Of a stretch of DNA of 64,000 bases, positions 42,076 through 51,182 are shown piece after piece. Source of the DNA: Micromonospora sp. C95 (GTDB lineage: Bacteria > Actinomycetota > Actinomycetes > Mycobacteriales > Micromonosporaceae); NCBI RefSeq assembly GCF_018070465.1, contig NZ_JAGPXT010000002.1, positions 124,001-188,000 of the forward strand, read 5' to 3'. Made by a program: the position numbers and the translations under genes. Position 1 is the stretch's first letter; each line of letters begins with the position of its first letter. The notes below the pieces were generated by a model. That model was not told the origin of the DNA, did not search any database, and worked only from the letters and a program-made list of their open reading frames with translations.

Positions 42076-43668
42076 GTGCAGGCCAGCCCGCCGCAGGTCT
42101 TCGCGATCGACCTGGGCACCTCGGGACTGAAGGCCGCGCTGGTCGCCGCCGACGGCACGGTCACCGGCTGGGCCGAGCGGCCGGTTCCGCTGCGGGTGCT
42201 GCCCGGTGGCGGTGCCGAACAGGACCCGCTCGCCTGGTGGACGGCGCTCGGGCAGGTCGCCGCCGACCTGGGCCGGGATCATCCCGAGCAGTTGCGGGCG
42301 GTCGAGGCGGTGTGCGCCTCCACCCAGGGTGAGGGCACCATAGCGGTGGACGCCGCCGGGGATCCGCTGACGCCGTGCATCAGCTGGCTCGACATGCGGG
42401 GCGCGCCGCACCTGCGACGGCAGTTCGGCGGCTTTCCCGCGTACCAGGGGATGTCGGTGCGCCGGATCGGCCGTTGGCTGCGGCTCACCGGCGGCATGCC
42501 CTCCCCGACCGGCAAGGACCCCGCCGCCCACATGCTGTTCGTCCGCGACACCATGCCGCAGGTGTACGCGCGGACGGCGACGTTCCTCAACGTGCTCGAC
42601 TGGATCAACCTGAAGCTCACCGGACGCACGGTGGCCACCGTCGACTCGATCCTGACGTCGTGGGTGACCGACAACCGGCGGCCCGGCGACATCCGCTACT
42701 CCCCCGCCCTGGTCGCCGACAGCGGCATCGAGGCGGACAAGCTGCCGCCGATCGTCTCCTGCACCGAGGTGATCGGCACGTTGACACCGGCCGCCGCCGC
42801 GCACCTGGGGCTGCCCGCGACGGTGCGGGTGGTCGCCGGGGCGATCGACAACACCGCCGCGGCGATCGGCTCCGGCACCACCGGCTACCGGGAGCCGCAC
42901 CTGTACGTCGGCACCTCCTCCTGGATCGCCGCCCACGTACCCGGCAAAAAGACCGACGTCGCCGCCGGCATCGCCTCGGTGCCCTGCGCGGTCGGTGACC
43001 GCTACCTGATGACCGCCCTGCAGGCCACCGCCGGTGCCAACCTGACCTGGCTGCGGGACAAGATCGTGGAGTACGACGACCCGCTGCTCAGCGCCGGTCA
43101 CCTCAGCCGCGACGAGGGCACGATCTTCGACGCCTTCGACGCCATCATCCCGACGGTGCCGCCGGGCGCGAACGGGGTGCTCTACACCCCCTGGCTCTAC
43201 GGCGAACGCGCCCCGGTGGACGACGCCAACCTGCGCGCCGGCTTCTTCAACATCTCTCTCGACACCAACCGCTCCGACCTGCTGCGGGCGGTTTTCGAGG
43301 GGGTGGCGTTCAACACCCGCTGGCTGCTCGGCGCGGTGAACCGGTTCCTCGGCGCGCCGGTCACCTCGATGGCCATCACCGGCGGCGGGGCGCTGTCGGA
43401 CTCGTGGTGCCAGATCTTCGCCGACGTGCTCGGCGTGGAGATTCGCCGCGACGCCCAACCGCTCGCGGTGAACGCCCGGGGTGCCGGCTGGATCGGCGCG
43501 GTCGGCACCGGCCAGCTCACCTTCGCGGACATCCCCGGGCTCATGCGTACCGACCGGATCTTCGTGCCGACCCCCGCGCACCGGGCCGGTTACGACGAGA
43601 TCTTCGACGTCTATCGGACGCTGCACCGGCGGCTGGCCCCGGTCTATCGCCGCCTCAACCGCAGCTGA
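42076..43668 (+). CDS. FGGY-family carbohydrate kinase
   Basis: 530 residues from GTG 42076, starting four bases after the aldolase-aminotransferase stop. The first ATPase-fold motif is VFAIDLGTSGLKAALVAADG and the catalytic region includes CISWLDMRGAPHLRRQFG. Further motifs are GAIDNTAAAIGSGTTG, YVGTSSWIAAHVPGKK, LYGERAPVDDANLRAGFFNI and AITGGGALSDSWCQIFADVL. It resembles xylulose/ribulose-type kinases more than glycerol kinase, and it would supply the phosphorylated sugar to the aldolase. The exact sugar cannot be read from the sequence. Confidence 0.92.
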   Translation: MQASPPQVFAIDLGTSGLKAALVAADGTVTGWAERPVPLRVLPGGGAEQDPLAWWTALGQVAADLGRDHPEQLRAVEAVCASTQGEGTIAVDAAGDPLTPCISWLDMRGAPHLRRQFGGFPAYQGMSVRRIGRWLRLTGGMPSPTGKDPAAHMLFVRDTMPQVYARTATFLNVLDWINLKLTGRTVATVDSILTSWVTDNRRPGDIRYSPALVADSGIEADKLPPIVSCTEVIGTLTPAAAAHLGLPATVRVVAGAIDNTAAAIGSGTTGYREPHLYVGTSSWIAAHVPGKKTDVAAGIASVPCAVGDRYLMTALQATAGANLTWLRDKIVEYDDPLLSAGHLSRDEGTIFDAFDAIIPTVPPGANGVLYTPWLYGERAPVDDANLRAGFFNISLDTNRSDLLRAVFEGVAFNTRWLLGAVNRFLGAPVTSMAITGGGALSDSWCQIFADVLGVEIRRDAQPLAVNARGAGWIGAVGTGQLTFADIPGLMRTDRIFVPTPAHRAGYDEIFDVYRTLHRRLAPVYRRLNRS

Positions 43669-43716
43669 CCTGCCGAAACAGCCACCAACAAGGTCCGGTT
43701 TGGCGAGACTGAGGCC

Positions 43717-44430
43717 ATGGTCGACGTCAGACGGTACGTGGCTGAGTTCATCGGCACCTTCCTTCTGGTCTTCTTCGGCGTGGGCAGCGCCGTCGCGGCC
43801 CGGGTCGACGGCGGCGTGGTGGTGGTCTCGCTGGCGTTCGGGTTCGTCCTGCTCGCGCTGGTCTACACGATCGGGCAGCTCTCCGGCAGTCACGTGAACC
43901 CGGCGGTGACCCTCGGCGTGCTGCTCTCCGGCAAGATCACCGCACTCGGGGCGGTGGTCTACTGGATCGCCCAGTTCGCCGGTGCCGCTGTGGCTTCTCT
44001 GCTGCTCTGGGTGCTGGTCCGCTGGGGAGGGGTGACCGACCAGACCGGTGTGCTGGGTGCCAACGGCTACGGCACCAACATCAACGCCGGTGGCGCGATG
44101 CTGCTTGAGACCGTACTGACCTTCCTCTTCGTCCTGGTCGTGCTCGTGGTGAGCAAGCGCAGCACGGACCTGTCCGGCTTCGCCGGCCTGGCGATCGGGC
44201 TTGCTCTCGGCGTGGCGAACCTGGTCGGCGTCGCGCTGACCGGTGCGGCGGTGAATCCGGCGCGAGCCTTCGGGCCGGCGATCTTCGAAGGTGGCCTCGC
44301 GCTCCGCCAACTCTGGGTGTTCATCGTCTTCCCGCTGCTCGGCGGAGTCCTGGCCGCGCTGGTCGCGCCACTTGTCGAACACGGCTCCGGCGTCACCCGG
44401 GTCGGCACGCCCCGGCCGTCCGGGCGCTGA
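43717..44430 (+). CDS. MIP-family channel, aquaporin type
   Basis: 237 residues with six membrane helices and two half-helices carrying the NPA boxes: GQLSGSHVNPAVTLGVLLSG and LTGAAVNPARAFGPA. The second box reads NPARAFGPA rather than the NPARD of glycerol facilitators, which favours a water channel (AqpZ-like). Its place right after the kinase, on the same strand, leaves open passage of a small polyol. The gap to the kinase is 48 bp, so co-transcription is likely. Confidence 0.92.
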   Translation: MVDVRRYVAEFIGTFLLVFFGVGSAVAARVDGGVVVVSLAFGFVLLALVYTIGQLSGSHVNPAVTLGVLLSGKITALGAVVYWIAQFAGAAVASLLLWVLVRWGGVTDQTGVLGANGYGTNINAGGAMLLETVLTFLFVLVVLVVSKRSTDLSGFAGLAIGLALGVANLVGVALTGAAVNPARAFGPAIFEGGLALRQLWVFIVFPLLGGVLAALVAPLVEHGSGVTRVGTPRPSGR

Positions 44431-44577
44431 GCCGGGCCGTCCTGAGCCCGTTTCCCGTCAATCGGGATCGACGGCGGCGATGCCCACCTGGAAGTTTCGG
44501 TGGTCATCGATGATGGCTTTTATCCTCTGATCGATGCGACGCTATGGCGTCGGCGCCGGCCATCGACAGGAGGATAC

Positions 44578-46392
44578 GTGCAGGCGATACGTCGAAGGCT
44601 ACTCGGAGCCCCCTCCGCCGACCCCGAGCAAGCCGGCCCGGAACAGGCGGCAGCGGAAGTCCAGCCTGGTAAGGGACAGGTGAGGCTGGCGAGGGCCGCT
44701 CGAGTCGCGTCGCGCCTGCTGCTACATGAATGGACGTTGGCGGTAATCGCTGGTGTGGCGGTGGCCGTCGTCCTCACCTGGCCGACGCTCAAGCAGCCGT
44801 GGACGACCATTCCGGGCGACATCGGCGATCCACCATTGCAGGCGTGGCAGGTCGCCTGGGCCGGGCATGCGCTGGTCACCGACCCGCTCAACCTCTGGCA
44901 CTCGAACACGTTCTTCCCGGACCTGTACACGTACGCCTACACCGACATCGTGCTCGGCTATGCACCGGCCGGCCTGCTCGGCCACGGCGTCGCGGCGGCC
45001 ATCTTCCGCTACAACCTCCTCTACGTCCTGGCGCACGCCCTCGCCTTCGTCGGGGCGTACGCCCTGGTGCGCCAACTGGGCGCTATCCGGACGGCGGCGG
45101 CCGTGGCCGGCGTCGCCTGGGCCTTCGCGCCGTGGCGGCTCGCGCACAGCGGCCATCTGAACATCCTCTCCATCGGCGGCGTCGCACTGTGCCTGGCGAT
45201 GCTGGCTCGCGGCCACGGCTGGTCCCTGCGCGACGGTCACCGACCGGAGCTGCATCGCCCCGGATGGATCGTGGCCGGCTGGCTGGTCGCCGCCTGGCAG
45301 CTGACCCTGGGCCTGGCGATCGGCCTGCCGCTCGCGTACTTCCTGGCCGGCACCATGCTTGTGGTCCTGGTGGCGGTCGGCTGGGCCCGCTGGCGGAGCC
45401 GCACCTGGCTGTTGGGTCGCCGGGTGGTGCTCGCCAACCTTCTCGGCGGCGTCGTCTTCGGATCGGTGTTGATCTGGTTGGGGACCACGTTCCTGCGCGT
45501 GGTGGAGCTGAACCCGGAGGCGCACCGGGACCTGTCCTGGACGGAGATGTTCTCCCCACCCCTGCTGGGATACTTCGTCGCGCCCGCGGACTCGTGGCTG
45601 TGGGGTGACCACTTCGCGGCCGCCCGCGCCCAGCTGTCCTGGCCGCCGGAGATGGCGCTGCTGCCGGGCGTCACGTTGATCGTGCTGGCAGTGGCCGGGC
45701 TGAGCTACTCGACGTTCCGGGTCCGCCACCGCGTGCTGCTCGGGCTCGGCGTGCTGGTCAGCGGCGCGCTCGGGCTGGGCAGCAACCTCGTCGGTCAGGG
45801 CGACCCGGGATATCTGACCTTGTCGCGGCTACTGCCCGGCTGGGACGCGCTGCGAACCCCGGGGCGGCTGATGGTGTGGACGAGCCTGCTGCTCGCCATT
45901 CTCGCCGCCGGGGCGATCAGCGAGTTCGGACGAAATCGCCCCACGCTCGGGTGGCGGAAGTCGGTCAGTGCGGTCGTGCTCCTGCTGCCCCTGCTGCTGG
46001 TCACGGTCGAGGGCGTCAACCGGACACCGCACCCCACCGTGCCGACCGCCCCGCCGGCGTTCCAGGCAGCCACCGAGCCGATGCTGGTCCTGCCCAGCAA
46101 CGGGGTGGCCGAATCCGACATCATGCTCTGGACCACCGACGGATTTCCCCGCGTCGCCAACGGGTCGGTCACCTTCCTGCCGGCCAGTCAACAACAGATC
46201 CGCGCGGCGACCACGACCTTCCCCGATCCGGTCAGCATCGCGTTTCTCCGGCAGGTCGGCATCCGGTCGGTGGTGGTCCTGCCGGATCGGCTGGCCGGCA
46301 CGCCCTGGGACGGCCTGCCCACCCGACCCGTCGACGGTCTCGGCATCACTCGGGAGGAGATAGCCGGCGCGTTGGTGTACCGCCTCGACTGA
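44578..46392 (+). CDS. Polytopic membrane protein, GT-C glycosyltransferase-like
   Basis: 604 residues from GTG 44578, preceded by AGGAGG. About eleven membrane helices are followed by a small extracytoplasmic domain (about 500-604, with AATEPMLVLPSNGVAESDIM). The first external loop holds IPGDIGDPPLQAWQVAWAGH and LWHSNTFFPDLYTYAYTD, the kind of acidic loop seen in GT-C transferases and YfhO-like proteins. It may transfer sugars to envelope polymers. The longer frame to 44500 lacks a ribosome site. Its neighbours do not help with the function. Confidence 0.8.
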   Translation: MQAIRRRLLGAPSADPEQAGPEQAAAEVQPGKGQVRLARAARVASRLLLHEWTLAVIAGVAVAVVLTWPTLKQPWTTIPGDIGDPPLQAWQVAWAGHALVTDPLNLWHSNTFFPDLYTYAYTDIVLGYAPAGLLGHGVAAAIFRYNLLYVLAHALAFVGAYALVRQLGAIRTAAAVAGVAWAFAPWRLAHSGHLNILSIGGVALCLAMLARGHGWSLRDGHRPELHRPGWIVAGWLVAAWQLTLGLAIGLPLAYFLAGTMLVVLVAVGWARWRSRTWLLGRRVVLANLLGGVVFGSVLIWLGTTFLRVVELNPEAHRDLSWTEMFSPPLLGYFVAPADSWLWGDHFAAARAQLSWPPEMALLPGVTLIVLAVAGLSYSTFRVRHRVLLGLGVLVSGALGLGSNLVGQGDPGYLTLSRLLPGWDALRTPGRLMVWTSLLLAILAAGAISEFGRNRPTLGWRKSVSAVVLLLPLLLVTVEGVNRTPHPTVPTAPPAFQAATEPMLVLPSNGVAESDIMLWTTDGFPRVANGSVTFLPASQQQIRAATTTFPDPVSIAFLRQVGIRSVVVLPDRLAGTPWDGLPTRPVDGLGITREEIAGALVYRLD

Positions 46393-46419
46393 GGCGGACA
46401 GCAGCCGACGGCACGGGCG

Positions 46420-47898
46420 TCACTCCCGGGTGGCGCCCATCGGCTCGCGGATCAGGGCGCCGTCGATGTAGCAGTAGCGCCAGTCCTCGCCCTCCTCCAG
46501 CGACCGGATCAACGGATGGCCGGTCTGCCGGTAGTGCTCCTCCGCGTGGTTGTTTACCGAGTCGCTGCAACAGCCCACCGCGCCGCAGGTCAGACACATC
46601 CGCAACTGCACCCAGTCGTCGCCGCTCTCCACACACTGCGGGCACGCATCGGCGTCGGACTCGGTGATGTTGATCCGGTCGAGGTGGGTGCAGGCGGTGC
46701 TGATGGTCTCCTCGCGGACGTATCGCCAACTGGAGTGCAGCAGCCGGTCCGGGATGATCCGGGCCAGGTACCGCGAGTTCGCCGCGAGCAGTGGACTCGC
46801 CACGGCCAGGATCAGCACGTACAGGGCGATGAACGGGCCGAGCCGGTCGTCCAGGCCGGCGGCGATGGCGAGCGTGGCCAGGATCAGCGAGAACTCGCCC
46901 CGGCCCAGCACGGTCAGGCCGACGTTGGCGGCCCCGCGCTGGTTGAGCCCGAACAGCCGACCGGCGATCAAGCCGGCCACCACGTTGGTGACGACGGTCA
47001 TCAGTACGGCCAGCAGCACCGGCAGCGCCACCGAGCCGAATTCCCCGACGTCGATGCTCAGCCCGAACACCAGGAAGAAGACGGCCGCGAAGACGTCGCG
47101 TAGCGGCAGTACCAGGCGCTCGACCCGTTCGCGGATGGGGGTGCGGGCCACCACCAGACCGATCATCAGCGCGCCGATCGCGTCGGATACGCCGATGTCG
47201 GCCGACACGCCGGCGACGAGCACGACCAACCCGACCATCAGGATGGCCAGCAACTCGTCCTCGTTGCTGTCGATCACCTTGCCGACCAGGCGGGCACCGA
47301 AGCGGGCGACGGCGAAGAGCACCACCAGGTAGGCGAAGCTCAGTCCGATCCGCAGCACCAGTTCCCCGGCGGACCCGGCACCGGACAGCAGCGGCGACAG
47401 CAGCGCCAGATACAGGGCGAGGAACAGGTCCTCGATCACGATGATGCCGAGGATGACCGGCGTTTCCGCGTTAGCCAACCGGCGGAACTCGATGAGCAGT
47501 TTCGTCACGATCGCCGAGGAGGAGATGCCGAGCGCACCGGCGATCACGAACGCCTCGTAGCCGCCCCAACCGAGGGCGAAGCCGAAGAGCAGGCCGGCGC
47601 CGACGTTGAGTCCGATGTACGAGCCGGCGGCGACGAACAGCCGCTTGCCGCTGCCGAGCACCTGGTCGACCGGGAACTCGACGCCCAGATGGAACAGCAG
47701 CAGGACCAGGCCGAGGGAGGCGAGCAGGCTCAGGTCCTCGGGATGAGCGATGAGCACCGGACCGGGGGTACCAGGCCCGAGCAGGATGCCCGCGAGCATG
47801 AAGAACGGCACGGTGGGCAGGTTGATCCGGCGACCCGCCCGGGCTAGCAGGCCCGCGATCAGTATGAGGGCCCCGAAGCCCACGAGGTCAGCATGCAC
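46420..47898 (-). CDS. CPA2-type K+(Na+)/H+ antiporter with C-terminal UBP-type zinc finger
   Basis: 492 residues. Twelve or so helices fill 1-385, with the CPA2 motifs LLFHLGVEFPVDQVLGSGKR, AGALGISSSAIVTKLLIEF and FGLSIDVGEF. The last 90 residues are not the usual TrkA domain but a UBP-type zinc finger: ACTHLDRINITESDADACPQ, CLTCGAVGCCSDSVNNHAEE, then HYRQTGHPLIRS and WRYCYIDGALI. That fold binds the free Gly-Gly end of ubiquitin in eukaryotes; its bacterial role is unknown. The small KhtT-like gene 49 bp upstream is its likely regulatory subunit. Confidence 0.92.
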   Translation of the reverse strand: MHADLVGFGALILIAGLLARAGRRINLPTVPFFMLAGILLGPGTPGPVLIAHPEDLSLLASLGLVLLLFHLGVEFPVDQVLGSGKRLFVAAGSYIGLNVGAGLLFGFALGWGGYEAFVIAGALGISSSAIVTKLLIEFRRLANAETPVILGIIVIEDLFLALYLALLSPLLSGAGSAGELVLRIGLSFAYLVVLFAVARFGARLVGKVIDSNEDELLAILMVGLVVLVAGVSADIGVSDAIGALMIGLVVARTPIRERVERLVLPLRDVFAAVFFLVFGLSIDVGEFGSVALPVLLAVLMTVVTNVVAGLIAGRLFGLNQRGAANVGLTVLGRGEFSLILATLAIAAGLDDRLGPFIALYVLILAVASPLLAANSRYLARIIPDRLLHSSWRYVREETISTACTHLDRINITESDADACPQCVESGDDWVQLRMCLTCGAVGCCSDSVNNHAEEHYRQTGHPLIRSLEEGEDWRYCYIDGALIREPMGATRE

Positions 47899-47947
47899 GG
47901 TGAGGACTCCTGGAGCGGACTGAACGAGGGCGCACGGCTCGGGACGA

Positions 47948-48175
47948 CTACTCGGAGAAGTACGTGCCGGCCAACAGGGCGCCCACCTTACGCGCCTGCT
48001 CCTCCGACATCTCGATAACGGCTACCGGATCGTCCTTGCCGGCGGCGAAGACGTACAGGTCACGGTTGCCGTCCCGGCGTACCACCACCGAGATCCGTTG
48101 GGTGTTGCTGCCCAGGTCGACGTCGTACCGCTTGCCGATACCCGGTAGTTCCTGCACGTATATCCCTTTACCCAT
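47948..48175 (-). CDS. KhtT N-terminal-domain protein, antiporter regulatory subunit
   Basis: 75 residues. MGKGIYVQELPGIGKRYDVD, then ISVVVRRDGNRDLYVFA and DDPVAVIEMSEEQARKVGALL match the N-terminal domain of the K+/H+ antiporter subunit KhtT. Full-length KhtT has about 160 residues with a ligand-sensing TrkA-C domain; this protein stops at the end of the first domain. It lies directly upstream of the antiporter gene on the same strand. The missing sensor domain suggests that sensing is done elsewhere, perhaps by the antiporter's zinc finger. Confidence 0.85.
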   Translation of the reverse strand: MGKGIYVQELPGIGKRYDVDLGSNTQRISVVVRRDGNRDLYVFAAGKDDPVAVIEMSEEQARKVGALLAGTYFSE

Positions 48176-48289
48176 GGCCCCTCCCCGCTGCGCGCTGTGG
48201 AATCTCTGCGCAATGGTACGAGGCGTCCGGCACCTGACGGCCGTACCACCACCTGCCTGGTCTGCGGCAGCGCGTCGAGGGCGGTCCGG

Positions 48290-49744
48290 CTATGAGGTGA
48301 GGCGGAACGTGGCGTCGGCGCGGGCCTGGGCATCGTTGATCGGGTCGAGTCGGAGCTGGTAGTTGTAGTGCCGGACGTAGCGGTCGGGATAGTTGTACGA
48401 GCGGAACGACGACCAGGACGAGTTGGCCAGGCCGGCGACCTGCCGGAAGGTCGCGTCCGCGGCGAAGACCGAGCTACCGTCGTTGGCCGCTAGCACGAAG
48501 TCGAAGCCGTAGTGCCGCAGGTAGTGACCGGGGTAGTTGACCGACTCGAACGACACCGCGCTGGTGTCGGCCAGCCCCGGCACCACCCGGAACTGGGCGT
48601 CCTGCGCCGGGCTGACGTTCGCGTCGATCCGTACGTCGTAGTTGGCGTGCCGCACGTACCGGTCCTGGTGGGTGTACGCCTGGATCCGGTTGGCCGGCGT
48701 GCTGGCGCCCCAGCGCCCCAGCACGGCGCTCTCCTCGGCGGCGGTCAGATTGAGGATCGAGCCGTGCCGCTTGCGGCTGGCACCCAGTTGGTAGTCGGTG
48801 CGGGTCCGGAAGTTGGTGACACTACCCAGGTTGGTGGAGGTGACCGGCAGATAGCCACGCCCGGTGGCGTACTGGTCGAGCCAGAGCGCCCACTCGTTCC
48901 GACCGTTGAACTGCATCCACATCGGCCCTTCGACCACGTTGCCGCCGCCGGTGCCGTTGGAGATGCCGAGGTGGGAGAGGTTGCCCAACGTCGTCCACGA
49001 GCCGAGGATCGAGTTGCTGCCCTCGATGGTGATGTGCCCGTCGGCCGACGCCCGGTAGTAGCGGTAACCGCCGACGGACCCGGGTACCTCGACGATCTGG
49101 GTGTCGATGATGCCCTGGCCGCCGCCGGGTCGCTCGATGTAGAGCTGGGGCGCGGTGAAGCTACGGAAGTCACTGGTCCGGACGTACCAGATGCGGTGCT
49201 TGGTCACGCCGTCGCGCAGCGAGTTCGTCGCCCAGTAGACGACGTAGTCACCGGTCGCGGCGTTGTAGATGGCTTCCGGTGCCCAGGCGTTGCCGGCCCC
49301 GGGGATGGCGCCCGCGACGTTGATCAGCCAGGGAGCGGACCAGTTCACCAGGTCGCGGGACTCCCACACCACGAGCGACCTGCTACCCCGGTTCGCCGCG
49401 TCGTTCCACGAGGTGCCGCTGGCGATCCGCAGGTCGGTGGCGACGATCCAGTACCGGTCGCCGGAGGGTGATCGGACGATGGAGGGGTCACGCACCCCCC
49501 GGGTGCCGATCGTGGACAGCAGCACGGGTGCGCCGTTGTTCAGATCGCGCCAGGTCAACCCGTCCCGGCTGTGCGCGAGGTAGACCTGCTCGCCGGTGGC
49601 CGACTCGCCGGTGAAGTGCGCCATCAGGTAGCCGGTGAACGGATCGAGCGCGGCGGCCTCGGCACGCGGCGCCTGCACCGCCGGCAGCAACAGCAGGCAC
49701 AGTGTGGCGAGCAGGGCGCTGACCCTGGTCAGGACTCTGGACAT
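48290..49744 (-). CDS. Secreted GH43 glycosidase with AbfB (CBM42) domain
   Basis: 484 residues. The signal peptide ends near AEA (30). The five-bladed GH43 domain (about 35-325) contains FTGYLMAHFTGE, VRDPSIVRSPSGDRYWIVAT, NAWAPEAIYNAATGDYVVYW and NVVEGPMWMQFNGRNEWALW, the last with a candidate general-acid Glu. The C-terminal 140 residues are an AbfB beta-trefoil, with repeats such as QDRYVRHANYDVRIDA and YPDRYVRHYNYQLRLD that bind arabinose side chains. It probably removes arabinofuranosyl groups from xylan or arabinan and complements the GH11 enzyme. A LacI-type palindrome lies 30 bp before the start. Confidence 0.92.
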   Translation of the reverse strand: MSRVLTRVSALLATLCLLLLPAVQAPRAEAAALDPFTGYLMAHFTGESATGEQVYLAHSRDGLTWRDLNNGAPVLLSTIGTRGVRDPSIVRSPSGDRYWIVATDLRIASGTSWNDAANRGSRSLVVWESRDLVNWSAPWLINVAGAIPGAGNAWAPEAIYNAATGDYVVYWATNSLRDGVTKHRIWYVRTSDFRSFTAPQLYIERPGGGQGIIDTQIVEVPGSVGGYRYYRASADGHITIEGSNSILGSWTTLGNLSHLGISNGTGGGNVVEGPMWMQFNGRNEWALWLDQYATGRGYLPVTSTNLGSVTNFRTRTDYQLGASRKRHGSILNLTAAEESAVLGRWGASTPANRIQAYTHQDRYVRHANYDVRIDANVSPAQDAQFRVVPGLADTSAVSFESVNYPGHYLRHYGFDFVLAANDGSSVFAADATFRQVAGLANSSWSSFRSYNYPDRYVRHYNYQLRLDPINDAQARADATFRLTS

Positions 49745-49773
49745 GTACGGCTCCGTCCGTGCAGCCCGCCAAC

Positions 49774-49785
49774 GTTAGCGCTAAC
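49774..49785. promoter_or_regulatory. LacI-type operator GTTAGCGCTAAC
   Basis: A perfect 12-bp palindrome with the AGCGCT centre, 30 bp upstream of the GH43 start, where a bound repressor would block initiation. Its core matches the palindrome before the DUF1996 gene. Confidence 0.7.
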
Positions 49786-49971
49786 ATCACCGCGCCCGAG
49801 CGGCCCTGGTCACTGTTTCGGGGGTGTTACGCAGTCTCCACTTCAAATAGACGCCCGTCAAGACGATGGCCGTCCCCACGGCGACGGGCCGACGCCGACC
49901 GCCGGTCTCCACAGCCGCCGTGGCACGGAAATCCGGGTGCCGCTGGACAGCGGCACCGACAGAATGTTCCG

Positions 49972-50505
49972 GTGCGGATCCGAGCGGTACGTCAGGACGA
50001 GCTACCCCTCCTGCAAGGCATCGAGCGCGCGGCCGGACGATGCTTCCGCGACGTCGGTATGCCACAGATCGCCGACGACGAGCCGCTGCCGCTGGACGTA
50101 CTCGGCCGCTACCAGGAGGCAGGCCGTGCCTGGGTGGCCACCGACGCCACCGACGGGCCGGTCGGCTACCTCATCGCCGACCTCGTCGACGGCAACTTCC
50201 ACATCGAACAGGTCTCCGTACATCCCGCCGTCGCCCGTCGCGGGATCGGACGTCAGCTGATCACCCACCTTGCCGATCGGGCGGTGGCCAGCGGCATCCC
50301 CGCCCTGACCCTCACGACCTTCGCTCACGTGCCCTGGAACGCCCCGTACTACACCCGCTGCGGCTTCCAGACCCTCGACCAGCGCGACCTCACCCCGGGT
50401 CTTCGGGCCATCCGCCAGCGCGAGGCGGCACACGGGCTCGACCGCTGGCCCCGCGTCTGCATGCGCCGGACGCTGTGCCCGCTCGCGGACCAGACGCCAC
50501 CCTGA
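49972..50505 (+). CDS. GNAT-family N-acetyltransferase
   Basis: 177 residues from GTG 49972 (VRIRAVRQDELPLLQGIERA). The acetyl-CoA-binding motif A is clear: HIEQVSVHPAVARRGIGRQLITHL, with the R-R-G-I-G pyrophosphate loop. ALTLTTFAHVPWNAPYYTRC and GFQTLDQRDL follow, as in GNAT acyltransferases. The acceptor could be an antibiotic, a small amine or a protein. It is divergent from the GH43 gene. The start has only a weak ribosome site. Confidence 0.85.
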   Translation: MRIRAVRQDELPLLQGIERAAGRCFRDVGMPQIADDEPLPLDVLGRYQEAGRAWVATDATDGPVGYLIADLVDGNFHIEQVSVHPAVARRGIGRQLITHLADRAVASGIPALTLTTFAHVPWNAPYYTRCGFQTLDQRDLTPGLRAIRQREAAHGLDRWPRVCMRRTLCPLADQTPP

Positions 50506-50523
50506 GGGGCGGTCCTGAGCTGC

Positions 50524-51089
50524 GTGGACCTGCCAGCTCCACGAACGTTCGCCGTCACGGAAACTCGCCACCCAATCGGGCGGACACTGCCGCACCGCCT
50601 CGTCACACTGGCTGCCGTGTTCGCCCTTGTCGCCGATACTCCCGTCGCAGCCGGTGAACTGGTCCGCCGAGGGCCAACGCAGTTCGGCCAGGTTGTTCCA
50701 GGCTGGTCGGTTGCGCCGTACTGCCTGCATGTGCCGGTCGAGCACCTCGTCGCGGTATTCGAACCGGTCTTCGACGCGCGTTCCTCAACGACGGGCTGGC
50801 GGATGTCCGAAACGGTAGCGACGACTGGCCCGAGATCGAGACACTCGTCGCTGCCGGCTGCCCACCGCTGCCCGAGCTACCCATGAGACTGCCAGGATTG
50901 CTGGCCGAGATCCTGCTGGAGTCGCTGTACATGGACGTCCTTGACGCACTGTTGCCGCTGAGGCCCGACGCCGCCATCAGGTACCTGGCCAACACCGTCG
51001 ACCATGTCACCGTCGACCCCGACTGGGTGGCGGTGTGCGGACGAGCCCTTCAAGTACCCGAAGCGACCCCGTCCGGCTCAACCCGGTAG
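50524..51089 (+). pseudogene. Probable decayed gene with a frameshift
   Basis: Two frames carry protein-like sequence in succession. The first, from about 50524, ends with HVPVEHLVAVFEPVFDA near 50776. The second takes over near 50780 (FLNDGLADVRNGSDDWPEIE) and runs through PMRLPGLLAEILLESLYMDV and DAAIRYLANTVDHVTVDPDW to a stop at 51089. Joined by a one-base shift they would form one short protein. I do not recognise the family, and no single frame gives an intact product. This is low confidence. Confidence 0.35.
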
Positions 51090-51182
51090 ACACCGAGGAC
51101 TCATCTGCGCGCCCAGCCAGGGCATCGCGCGGCCGGCAGGACGGCAGCTTGTGGGCGATGCTCAACCACCTCGTCCGGGCGG

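Noticed and set aside
39144-42164. Open frame of about 1000 codons opposite the aldolase-aminotransferase and kinase genes
   Set aside because: Antisense frames stay open in high-GC DNA; the product is His/Gly/Arg-rich without domains, while the plus strand encodes clear enzymes.
42013-44382. Open frame of about 790 codons opposite the kinase and aquaporin genes
   Set aside because: Low-complexity antisense product; the plus-strand genes have full motifs.
46420-47898. Bacterial ubiquitin-like system suggested by the UBP-type finger
   Set aside because: No ubiquitin-like, E1 or E2-like genes nearby; the finger alone is not enough.
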